From assembly GCA_030040475.1 (NCBI GenBank), contig JASHTQ010000276.1, positions 1 through 14,133 of the forward strand: a stretch of DNA of 14,133 nt, written 5' to 3'. Numbering within the stretch: the stretch's first letter is position 1; each line of letters opens with the position of its first letter. The notes beneath the pieces are model-generated. The model searched no databases, was not told where the DNA came from, and was given only the letters and a program-made list of their open reading frames with translations. This DNA is from Streptosporangiaceae bacterium (GTDB lineage: Bacteria > Actinomycetota > Actinomycetes > Streptosporangiales > Streptosporangiaceae). Both the position numbers and the translations under genes were made by a program. Shown one piece after another: positions 1-6,226 of the stretch.

Positions 1-845
1 ACAAGGCCGCAGGCGTGGATGGCGGCCAGTCCCTCGGCCAGCCCCGCGCCGAGCGCGGCGAGGACGGCCCGGACCGCGGGCCGGTCCGCCGGGGACTTGG
101 CCAGGCAGCCGGCGATCAGTTCGCGGACTTCCCCGTCGGCCACCCCCGCCAGGTCCGGTGGCAGGTTGACGACCCGGTACAGGATCGACACCGCCGAGTC
201 GGCTCCGAACGGCGGCCGGCCCGTCGCGGCGAAGGCCAGCATGCTGCCCAGCGAGAACACGTCGCTGGCCGGCCCGGCCGGATCGCCGCGGATCTGCTCC
301 GGCGACATGTACGCCACCGTGCCCACGACCGCGCCGGTCGTGGTGATCCCCGTGGTCGTGTCCACCGACCGGGCGATGCCGAAGTCTATGATCCGCGCCC
401 CGTCCGCGGCCAGGATCACGTTGCCCGGCTTGAGGTCGCGGTGCACCAGCCCGCACGCGTGGATGGCGGCCAGCCCCTCCGCCAGCCCGGCGCCAAGCGC
501 GCGCACCCCCTGAGCCGGCAGCGGCCCGCGCCCGTCCACCTCCTGCTGCAGCGACGGGCCCTCGATGAACGCGGTCACCATCCACGGCGGGTCCGCCCGC
601 GGGTCGGCATCCACCACGAGCGCGGTGTGGAACCCGCCGACCCGTCGCGCCGCCTCGATCTCCCTGGCAAACCGCTCACGGAACTGCGGGGCTCCCGCGT
701 ACGCCGGGTGGATCAGCTTGACCGCGACCTTGCGGCCGCCGGGCGACACGCCGAGGAACACCTGCCCCATGCCGCCGGCTCCCAGCCTGCCCAGCAGCCG
801 GTAGCCGCCGACGCTGACCGGATCGCCTTGCTGCAGGGCTTCCAT
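1..845 (-). CDS. Serine/threonine protein kinase, C-terminus cut by window edge
   Basis: Hanks-type Ser/Thr kinase that transfers phosphate from ATP to protein Ser/Thr. It is probably cytosolic in its visible part. From ATG at 845 there are 281 readable codons. Visible motifs: glycine loop LGAGGMG (21-27), AVK lysine K43, helix-C glutamate around 62-64, HRDLKPGN (135-142) with catalytic D137, DFG (154-156), SPE (181-183) and the closing CLAKSPADRP segment (247-256). All catalytic residues are present, so the domain looks active. Just after the last kinase helix, where a linker and membrane segment would be expected, the frame continues into LGAGLAEGLAAIHACGL, an exact protein copy of residues 117-133. 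The ORF is still open at base 1. The start is supported by the usual short lead (about 14 residues) before the YRLLGRLG strand; the upstream G-run is only a weak ribosome site. No sensor domain can be seen. Confidence 0.9.
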   Translation of the reverse strand, partial: MEALQQGDPVSVGGYRLLGRLGAGGMGQVFLGVSPGGRKVAVKLIHPAYAGAPQFRERFAREIEAARRVGGFHTALVVDADPRADPPWMVTAFIEGPSLQQEVDGRGPLPAQGVRALGAGLAEGLAAIHACGLVHRDLKPGNVILAADGARIIDFGIARSVDTTTGITTTGAVVGTVAYMSPEQIRGDPAGPASDVFSLGSMLAFAATGRPPFGADSAVSILYRVVNLPPDLAGVADGEVRELIAGCLAKSPADRPAVRAVLAALGAGLAEGLAAIHACGL

Positions 846-961
846 CGGCAGACCAGACCCCCCGCTCCGTTCGCCGGTGGAGCAGACCACGTGGGACTTA
901 AACAGCTACACCAGGATGTATAGCGCAAACTGGCTCATATCGCGGCCTGTTCGCCAGCTTC

Positions 962-974
962 GGGCCGAAGGCCC
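962..974 (-). terminator. Possible short terminator hairpin after the Ddn-like gene
   Basis: GGGCC-GAA-GGCCC forms a 5-bp all-GC stem with a 3-nt loop, about 25 nt downstream of the stop of the minus-strand nitroreductase gene and before the kinase start. There is no T tract, as is common in actinobacteria. The stem is short, so this is only a candidate. Confidence 0.25.
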
Positions 975-999
975 CCGGCTGATCCCTGCTCGGCCTGGC

Positions 1000-1473
1000 T
1001 CATCCCGGCTCCGCGAGGTGCCAGCGCACGACGCAGAAGCCGTGCCGCAGCGCGGCGTCCAGGGCGTCGGGGTCCAGCCGCCCGTCGGGGCCGCGCGGGA
1101 TCGGGATGAACCTGGCCGCGCGCGGGTTCTTCGCGGCGATCACGCCGAGCAGCCGGTCCAGTTCGGCGGGCTCGGTGACCAGTTCCGGCCGGGCGGGCGC
1201 GTCGCGGCCGCGCAGCCGGATCCGGGCCGGCCGCCCGCCGGCCAGGTTGAGCGTCCACCGGCCGCCGCCGGGGGTCAGCAGCGTGTCGCCGTCGCGGACG
1301 TAGCTGACCGGCTGCCGGTAGGCCTTCCCGCTCTTGCGGCCGGTGTAGCAGACGAGCATCAGGTTCCCGCTGAGCGGCGTCGCGAACGGCAGGCTGAGCG
1401 CCGCCCGCATGGGCACGTTGACCGCGCGCATGATCCGCGCGCGCCGTCGCATCGCGGCCTGGTCGACTGCCAT
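1000..1473 (-). CDS. Ddn-like F420H2-dependent nitroreductase/quinone reductase family protein
   Basis: 157-residue member of the deazaflavin (F420)-dependent nitroreductase family, the split-barrel group of mycobacterial Ddn. These proteins use F420H2 to reduce quinones, nitro compounds or other substrates. Visible signatures are NLMLVCYTGRKSGKAYRQPVSY (about 37-58), containing the family's TGRKSGKxR phosphate-binding loop, and GGGRWTLNLAGGRPARIRLRGR (about 69-90), corresponding to the family's WxxNLxxNP region. An N-terminal basic helix (MRRRARIMRAVNVPMRAALS) precedes the barrel and may touch the membrane, as in Ddn. The ATG at 1473 is chosen because GGGAGGAG lies about 7 nt upstream; the frame is open further upstream but that part has no family similarity. 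It is a single gene, divergent from the secreted-protein gene. The substrate cannot be told from sequence. Confidence 0.85.
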   Translation of the reverse strand: MAVDQAAMRRRARIMRAVNVPMRAALSLPFATPLSGNLMLVCYTGRKSGKAYRQPVSYVRDGDTLLTPGGGRWTLNLAGGRPARIRLRGRDAPARPELVTEPAELDRLLGVIAAKNPRAARFIPIPRGPDGRLDPDALDAALRHGFCVVRWHLAEPG

Positions 1474-1538
1474 GACCGGACTCCTCCCGTGGCTGGCCGG
1501 CGCCGGCGCAACGTGAGGGCCGAGGGCGGCGAGGTGAT

Positions 1539-1553
1539 GATCAACTGCTGATC
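1539..1553. promoter_or_regulatory. GATCA-N5-TGATC inverted repeat in a divergent intergenic region
   Basis: A 5-bp inverted repeat with a 5-nt centre lies in the 154-bp gap between the divergent Ddn-like gene (start 1473, -) and the secreted-protein gene (start 1628, +). It is the spacing of a small operator, but half-sites this short can arise by chance. I see no convincing -35/-10 pair for either gene here. Confidence 0.2.
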
Positions 1554-1627
1554 GCCTGATAGCGGCGCAGGAGAGACTCGAGCTGCCTGGCAAGGACCTC
1601 CGGCCCCGACATCAGAAAGGATCCTCG

Positions 1628-2071
1628 ATGAATATCCGGCTTAGGACGAAGATCGGCACGCTGACAACCGTGTTCGCCGCAGTGATCGGGGGAAGCCTCG
1701 TGACGGCGGCGATCGTGCTGCCCGCCAGCCCGGCGATGGCATCGGGCAGGAGCTGCCAGTACGAGGAGGACATGGAGGGTAACACCTGCGCGGCGGTAAC
1801 CGGCTCCGGCCTGCACATAGATTCCCTGGAAGGCAGCTTCGAGAATTTGCTCGGTGGCACCCAGGACGATATCCACATCGAGCTCAGCGGCCCTAACGGG
1901 CTTATCAAGAACTGCTCGCAGACCAACGTCGCCGCGCTGCAGACGATCACCTGCACATGGTCACCGAACCATAGCGAGACGACGGGAAACTACTGCTCCA
2001 CCACCTGGCATTATGACGGCGACGGCGACTATACCTCGTACGGCAAGGCGTGCGTGGACGTCTACTCCTAG
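1628..2071 (+). CDS. Small secreted six-cysteine protein, family not recognised
   Basis: 147 residues. The N-terminus is a clear Sec signal peptide: basic start MNIRLRTK, hydrophobic core from about 11 to 31, and a probable signal peptidase I site after AMA at about residue 38. The mature part (about 109 residues) has six cysteines (43, 54, 96, 109, 123, 142), an even number that suggests three disulfides after export. It is acidic and rich in Gly, Asp, Thr and Tyr, with no catalytic motif I recognise. The ATG at 1628 has AAAGGA 7-8 nt upstream. Codon use contains more A/T-ending codons (aat, ata, att) than neighbouring genes, which may mean a recently acquired or weakly selected gene. It ends in a hairpin shared with the convergent AIM24 gene. 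A role as an extracellular binding or spore/hypha surface protein is only a guess; I assign no function. Confidence 0.8.
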   Translation: MNIRLRTKIGTLTTVFAAVIGGSLVTAAIVLPASPAMASGRSCQYEEDMEGNTCAAVTGSGLHIDSLEGSFENLLGGTQDDIHIELSGPNGLIKNCSQTNVAALQTITCTWSPNHSETTGNYCSTTWHYDGDGDYTSYGKACVDVYS

Positions 2072-2105
2072 TGACAGCGGGGCCGGGCCTCGCCCTACCG
2101 GTCAC
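2071..2105. terminator. Bidirectional terminator-like hairpin between convergent genes
   Basis: Only 30 bp separate the stop of the secreted-protein gene (2069-2071) from the stop of the AIM24 gene (2102-2104). The interval forms a nested structure: outer arms GTGAC (2071-2075) and GTCAC (2101-2105), inner arms GCGGGG (2077-2082) and CCTCGC (2088-2093, one G-T pair) around a 5-nt loop. Its position, overlapping both stop codons, fits a shared terminator. No T tract is present. Confidence 0.45.
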
Positions 2106-2671
2106 CGCTCCGCGACGGAGGCCAGCGACTGCAGCCAGACCACGCCCGGGCCGGACAGCACGGCGCAGGGATAGCCGCAGTCCGGGCCGGAGGGACCCTG
2201 GACCTGCGTGACCTGGATGGCGACCATGCTGTCGAACATGCCGACGTGCCTGGGATGGGCACGCAGCGACTGGTCCGGGGCAAGCTCGCGCCGCACCACG
2301 TCGCCGCCAAGCTCGACCCAGGCACGTCCGGAACCGCCGATCCGGCACAGGACCAGGCCGTGCTCGGCGGGGTCGGCCCGCACCTGCACGCCGGGCGTCC
2401 GGGCCACGACGCCGGACCTGCGGACCAGGTAACCCCCGTCCCGGGGGCCGACTTCCAGGCCGAGGATGTGGCCGGGCCGCTGCGACGCGAACGCGACGGC
2501 GCCCGGTTCGCCGACGGCCGTATAGAGGTAGACCCCGATCTCGCCCGAGACGGCCATCTCGATCGAGTCGGTCATCCAGGCGAACCGGCTGGCCTCGCCC
2601 AGGACGCTGTCACCCGGGTCAAGCGCGATCGACAGCATGGGCTGAGTCACGCCAAGACACTGATCCCGCAT
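2102..2671 (-). CDS. AIM24 family protein (DUF124/TIGR00266-like)
   Basis: 189 residues. The family folds as beta-strand repeats related to the TRAP-like domain, and its biochemical role in bacteria is poorly known; the yeast namesake is mitochondrial. Visible family features are the opening MLSIALDPGDSVLGEASRFAWM (about 12-33; usual pattern is a strand, then PGE/DSV, then a short M-rich turn and the IEM strand), the central FASQRPGHILGLEV strand pair, GLVLCRIGGSGRAWVELGGD (about 105-124) and LRAHPRHVGMFDSMVAIQV (about 135-153), matching the family's GH-x-VAFD segment. Length is slightly below the usual 200-plus residues. The ATG at 2671 follows a G-rich stretch acting as ribosome site. A 17-bp inverted repeat ends 13 nt upstream of the start, and the preceding regulator gene has its own candidate terminator, so this gene is probably transcribed alone. 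Confidence 0.82.
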   Translation of the reverse strand: MRDQCLGVTQPMLSIALDPGDSVLGEASRFAWMTDSIEMAVSGEIGVYLYTAVGEPGAVAFASQRPGHILGLEVGPRDGGYLVRRSGVVARTPGVQVRADPAEHGLVLCRIGGSGRAWVELGGDVVRRELAPDQSLRAHPRHVGMFDSMVAIQVTQVQGPSGPDCGYPCAVLSGPGVVWLQSLASVAER

Positions 2672-2684
2672 CCCCGCCCCCCTG

Positions 2685-2747
2685 GCGGATGCTTCCGCCG
2701 CACCTTACCGCCCCCAACACCCAATCAGGAGCGGCGGAAGCATCTGC
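2685..2747 (-). repeat. 17-bp inverted repeat upstream of the AIM24 gene
   Basis: Arms 2685-2701 and 2731-2747 are complementary over 17 bp with a single G-T pair, around a 29-nt loop. The arms read GCGGATGCTTCCGCCGC and its near-complement. On the minus strand the structure would fold just before the AIM24 ribosome site. A TAAGGT hexamer (minus strand, 2707-2702) sits in the loop and could be a -10 box, though no good -35 accompanies it. It may be a leader hairpin, an attenuator or a paired operator. Confidence 0.55.
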
Positions 2748-2821
2748 GGATTCCTTTGTATGCGACGGGACATGACGCGCGAATCCGGCAATCCATACAT
2801 ATTTCCGATCTCACTAGAAGG

Positions 2822-2854
2822 CGGGCCGCCGCGGCGCTATAACATCGCGGCCCG
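2822..2854 (-). terminator. Candidate terminator of the large regulator gene
   Basis: Perfect 8-bp GC-rich arms CGGGCCGC (2822-2829) and GCGGCCCG (2847-2854) enclose a 17-nt loop, starting 4 nt after the stop codon of the minus-strand regulator gene. Position and composition fit a rho-independent-type actinobacterial terminator lacking a T tract. Confidence 0.4.
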
Positions 2855-2858
2855 GGTG

Positions 2859-5399
2859 CTAGGCCAGCCCGTGTTCCACCGCGTAGCGGGCGGCGTCGAC
2901 CCGGCCGCCGAGCCCGAGCTTGCGGTAGATGGTCGCCAGGTGCCGCTCGACGGTCCCCGGGCTCAGGTACAGCCGCGCGGCGATCTGCTTGTTGGTCAGG
3001 CCGTCGGCGAGCAGCCGCAGCACTTCGGCCTGGCGGGCGGTCAGGTTCCCGGGCAGCGGCTCGGCGCCGCCGCCCGCGGTCCCCGCGAGCGCCGCGGTCA
3101 CCTGGGCAAGCAGCTGCGGGTTCGCGATCTCGTGCGCCATCGCCTCGGCCGTGCGCAGGTGCCGGTCCGCCTCGTCCGCCTGGCCCAGTTCGCGGCAGGC
3201 GCGGCCCAGGCCGATCATGGCCTCGATCACGTCGTGGGCGTGGCCGCCGACGCCGGCCGCGGCGACGGCATCGGCGTAAAGCTCGGCCGCCTGCTTCCAG
3301 TTCTGCTGCCTGGCCTCGAGGTTGCCCTGGCTGCACAGCACGAGGCCCATGATCTGCGGGTGGTCGACGGCCAGCTCCGCGGCCTGCGCCAGCGAGGTGT
3401 GCGCCGCCTGCCACCGGCCGTCCCTGACCAGGACGTCGGCCAGGTTGACCAGGCCGATCGCAATCGAGCGCTGCTCGCCGAGCTGGCGCTTGATGACGAG
3501 GTTCGCCTCGAGCAGCTCCCTGGCCCGGCCGAGATTCCCGTCGTCGATCTCGACCAGGGCCATGTTGTTCGTCGCCATGGCCAGTTTCGCGCGGTCGCCG
3601 GCCGCGGCGCGCAGGTCGAACGCGGTCTGGAAGCCGCGCCGGGCCTGCGCCCTGTTGCCCAGGTAGCGGTGGGCCGAACCGAGCACGGTGGCCGCGAAGG
3701 CCAGGTCCTCGCCCTCCCCGAGCGGTTCGAAGATGCCCATCGCCTGCCCGGCCAGGCTGATCGCCCCGGCGTAGTCGCCGTTCTCCACGGCCAGGGTGGC
3801 GGCCGCGCACAGCGCCCGCCCGACCCGCTGGCTGCCCTCCGCCGTCGGCGCGGGGCGTTCGCCGGCCGCGGTGAGGAACTTGCCCAGCCACGCCCGGCCG
3901 GCCGAGAGCCGGCCGCTGGTCAGCCACCAGCGAAACAGGGCGGCACCGACCTCCAGGCCGAGATCGACCTCGTCGTTGTCGAGCGCCCACTGCAGCATCG
4001 TGCGCAGGTCGTCGACCGCCGAGGCCAGCCGGGCGGCCCAGCGGCGCGCATCGGGCCCGGTCAGGGCGCTCAGGCTCTGGATGGCCAGGTCGGCGAAGTG
4101 CATGGCGTGCCGGCGGCGGGCCGCGGCTGCCTCGCCTGCCTCCTGCAGCCGCGCGGTCGCGAACTCCCTGATCGTCTCCACCATGCTGAACCGGTTCTGC
4201 TCGGGGCCGCGGGTGACCACCAGCCAGGACGCGTCCACCAGACCGCGGATGACGCCCGCCACCTGCTGCTCGCCGACGTCGGCCACCGCCTGGGCGTCGG
4301 CCAGGCTGAACGGCGTGTTGAACGCGCTGAGCAGCCGCAGGGTCCGCTGCTGGCCGGGCTGGAGCAGGTCGTAGCTGGCTCGCAGCACGTCGGCGAGCTT
4401 GCGGCCGCCCGGGGCGCCCGGCGGGTCGTACTCAAGCAGCGCGACCCGCTGCTGCACGATCTCGCGGACCGACAGGGTGCCGACCCAGCCCGCGATCAGC
4501 TCGATGGCCAGCGGCAGCCCGCCGAGCCTGCGGCACAGCTCGCCGACCGCGTGCGGCGGCACGTCGGCGGCGGAGAAGCCGGGCAGCCGGTCGCTGGCCC
4601 TGGCGATGAACAGCCGGACCGCGTCAGAACCCGCGATCTCGCGCGCCCCCGCGGCGACCGAGGGACAGTCGAGCGGGGGGACGGCCGAGCACACCTCGCC
4701 GGGCACCCCGAGCACCACCCGGCTGGTGACCATGATGCACAGGTCAGGGACCGAGGCGAGGAACTCCCCGGCCAGCCCGGCCACCTCCTCGCGGTAGTGC
4801 TCGGCGCCGTCGAGCAGCAGCAGCCCGTACCGCCCCCGCAGCGCGGCCAGCGCCGACTCGCGCCAGGACACGCCCGGCCGTTCGCGCAGGCCGAGGCGAG
4901 AGGCGAGCACCGAGACCACCTGCCGGGGCGGCTGGATCGCCTCGAGCGGCACGAACACCACGTCGCCACCGGGGCCGTTTCTCGCTGTCCATTCCCGGGC
5001 TGCCTCGATGGCCAGCCGGGTCTTGCCGACCCCGCCCGGCCCGGTCAGGTTGATCAGCCGCGACCGCGTCAGCAGCTCGGACAGGGCGGCAAGCTCGCGC
5101 TCGCGCCCGACGAAGCTGGATTGCGCGATCGGCAGCCGGCCCGGCCTGTCCTCGGCCGCCTCCGGCCCGCGGTCCCTCTCGGCCTCCGGCGGCTCCCGGC
5201 GGGCGGCCGCCGCCTCCAGCTCGGCGATGGCCAGGCGAGCGCGCGGCGACGGCCTCGATCGCCCGGATTCCCACCGGTTCACGGTCGCGAACGACACGCC
5301 AAGCCGGCGGGCCAGCTGCTCCTGGCTCAATCCGAGCCGGGTCCGCAGCAGCCGCAGTCGCGTCGCGAGCGGAACCGCGTCCAGCGGCTCGCTGTCCAC
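2859..5399 (-). CDS. XRE HTH - NB-ARC ATPase - TPR - LuxR HTH transcriptional regulator
   Basis: Large STAND-type regulator, 846 residues from the chosen GTG. Order: XRE-type HTH (about 10-52, LRTRLGLSQEQLARRLGVSF then NRWESGRSRPS); NB-ARC ATPase starting at SSFVGRERELAAL (about 94), with Walker A GPGGVGKT (about 120-127), Walker B-like LLLLDGAEH (about 193-200) and the NB-ARC hallmark GLPLAIEL (about 294-301); a winged-helix/linker segment; alpha-helical TPR-like repeats from about 450 to 770; and a C-terminal LuxR-type HTH (TARQAEVLRLLADGLTNKQIAARL then TVERHLATIYRKLG, last about 60 residues). Such proteins bind ATP and an inducer and switch transcription in the cytoplasm. The frame is open upstream to an ATG at 5507 and a TTG at 5522, but those extra 41 codons are Arg/Gly/Pro-rich and unlike the family, so the GTG is preferred although its ribosome site (GGAAG, about 14 nt off) is weak. 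It diverges from the lipoprotein-exporter pair, its likely target. Confidence 0.9.
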   Translation of the reverse strand: MDSEPLDAVPLATRLRLLRTRLGLSQEQLARRLGVSFATVNRWESGRSRPSPRARLAIAELEAAAARREPPEAERDRGPEAAEDRPGRLPIAQSSFVGRERELAALSELLTRSRLINLTGPGGVGKTRLAIEAAREWTARNGPGGDVVFVPLEAIQPPRQVVSVLASRLGLRERPGVSWRESALAALRGRYGLLLLDGAEHYREEVAGLAGEFLASVPDLCIMVTSRVVLGVPGEVCSAVPPLDCPSVAAGAREIAGSDAVRLFIARASDRLPGFSAADVPPHAVGELCRRLGGLPLAIELIAGWVGTLSVREIVQQRVALLEYDPPGAPGGRKLADVLRASYDLLQPGQQRTLRLLSAFNTPFSLADAQAVADVGEQQVAGVIRGLVDASWLVVTRGPEQNRFSMVETIREFATARLQEAGEAAAARRRHAMHFADLAIQSLSALTGPDARRWAARLASAVDDLRTMLQWALDNDEVDLGLEVGAALFRWWLTSGRLSAGRAWLGKFLTAAGERPAPTAEGSQRVGRALCAAATLAVENGDYAGAISLAGQAMGIFEPLGEGEDLAFAATVLGSAHRYLGNRAQARRGFQTAFDLRAAAGDRAKLAMATNNMALVEIDDGNLGRARELLEANLVIKRQLGEQRSIAIGLVNLADVLVRDGRWQAAHTSLAQAAELAVDHPQIMGLVLCSQGNLEARQQNWKQAAELYADAVAAAGVGGHAHDVIEAMIGLGRACRELGQADEADRHLRTAEAMAHEIANPQLLAQVTAALAGTAGGGAEPLPGNLTARQAEVLRLLADGLTNKQIAARLYLSPGTVERHLATIYRKLGLGGRVDAARYAVEHGLA

Positions 5400-5522
5400 A
5401 CAGGCAGCGTACGGCTTCCACGCCGTCGCGCAAGGCCGGCCGGGATAACCCCGACGAGGACTCCGCCCACCTGCACGAAGTGCTCTGTTTCTGGTTAAGT
5501 TCGCCATCTGATCCGGGGTCAA

Positions 5523-5535
5523 TCACCTATGGTGA
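5523..5535. promoter_or_regulatory. 13-bp palindrome TCACCTATGGTGA between the regulator and the lipoprotein operon
   Basis: Perfect inverted repeat TCACC-TAT-GGTGA in the divergent intergenic region, 14 bp before a TTGACA hexamer facing the lipoprotein gene. It is a plausible operator for one or both directions. Half-sites are only 5 bp, so the assignment rests mostly on location. Confidence 0.35.
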
Positions 5536-5549
5536 CCTTCAAGCCATTA

Positions 5550-5579
5550 TTGACACTTTCTGTAATGCCTGGTTGTACA
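5550..5579 (+). promoter_or_regulatory. Candidate promoter of the lipoprotein-MFS operon
   Basis: TTGACA (5550-5555) is a perfect -35 hexamer. With an 18-nt spacer the -10 would be TGTACA (5574-5579), a poor match that also runs into the ribosome site GGAGGG at 5581-5586, so transcription would start very near the gene. The better -10-like TGTAAT (5561-5566) is only 5 nt from the -35 and cannot pair with it. Confidence 0.3.
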
Positions 5580-5593
5580 CGGAGGGCGGGAGC

Positions 5594-6214
5594 ATGAGGA
5601 TGCGACGGGTTCCGGCTGCGATCATCGCGGCCGTCATCGGCGGAGCGGGCCTGACCGCGTGCGCGGCGAGTCCGGCGAGTCCCGCCGCCGCCGTGTCGTC
5701 GCCGGCCACCAGCGCGGCGGCGACGGCTCAGGCCGTCACGCCCGCGGCGACGTCGGCGTCCTCGCTCACGCCCGGGCCATCCCCGACGCCGACGAGCACC
5801 CAGTCCGCGCCCGCGGCCACCGCCACGCACTCGCAGGACTCCCCGCGCGCGACGACGTCCGCGAGCCCGACGAGCGCGGCCTCCGGGACGCACGACTTCA
5901 CCGTGCCCGCCATCCCCGGCGACAACGTCGTCACCGGCTGGGGCTCCTACACCCTGATCGGTACCGCGCGGGTCAAGGTGACCATGTGCGCGAAGCAGAC
6001 CGGGAGCGCGTTCTCGGTCGGAGCGATCGCCCTCGTCTACAACTCGAGCGGCGCCAGCATGAACATCGGGGCGACGATCCTGACCGGGCCGGGCAACAGC
6101 AGCTGCGTCAACACGACGTTCATCCTCTACACCGCGCACCTGAAGGTCCACGCGTTCATCGGCGGCAGCAACGGCACGATCGTGAAGACCGGGCCGGTCC
6201 TGACCATCTACTGA
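5594..6214 (+). CDS. Lipoprotein with Ala/Ser/Thr/Pro-rich linker and C-terminal DUF4232-like domain
   Basis: 206 residues. ATG at 5594 has GGAGGG 7 nt upstream, which decides the start over the longer upstream frame. A lipoprotein signal peptide (RMRRVPAAIIAAVIGGAG) ends in lipobox LTAC with acylated C23. Residues 24 to about 97 are a low-complexity A/S/T/P linker that would span the cell wall. The C-terminal part (about 98-206, from HDFTVPAIPGD) is beta-rich, with strands such as YTLIGTARVKVTM and KVHAFIGGS and two cysteines (MCAK and SSCVN) that could form a disulfide. It has the look of small actinobacterial extracytoplasmic lipoprotein domains, but I cannot name the family firmly. The gene ends 12 bp before the MFS exporter gene, so the two are probably co-transcribed, and the lipoprotein may act on or sense the exported compound. 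Confidence 0.82.
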   Translation: MRMRRVPAAIIAAVIGGAGLTACAASPASPAAAVSSPATSAAATAQAVTPAATSASSLTPGPSPTPTSTQSAPAATATHSQDSPRATTSASPTSAASGTHDFTVPAIPGDNVVTGWGSYTLIGTARVKVTMCAKQTGSAFSVGAIALVYNSSGASMNIGATILTGPGNSSCVNTTFILYTAHLKVHAFIGGSNGTIVKTGPVLTIY

Positions 6215-6226
6215 CGTCGCCCGCGC

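Noticed and set aside
15..923. 302-codon plus-strand frame opposite the kinase
   Set aside because: The opposite strand holds a complete set of kinase motifs; this frame is Arg/Gly/His-rich noise.
958..970. Palindrome CTTCGGGCCGAAG as an operator
   Set aside because: It overlaps the GGGCC-GAA-GGCCC hairpin after a gene end and is more simply part of a terminator-like structure.
1541..1956. Two minus-strand frames of about 111-114 codons opposite the secreted protein gene
   Set aside because: The plus-strand gene has a ribosome site, signal peptide and paired cysteines; the antisense frames have none of these.
2760..5498. 912-codon plus-strand open frame opposite the regulator
   Set aside because: It is the antisense shadow of a regulator with well-defined HTH, NB-ARC and LuxR domains, and its own product is low-complexity Arg/Gly/Gln-rich.
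5561..5566. TGTAAT as -10 box of the lipoprotein promoter
   Set aside because: It is only 5 nt from the TTGACA hexamer, and no acceptable -35 lies 16-18 nt upstream of it.
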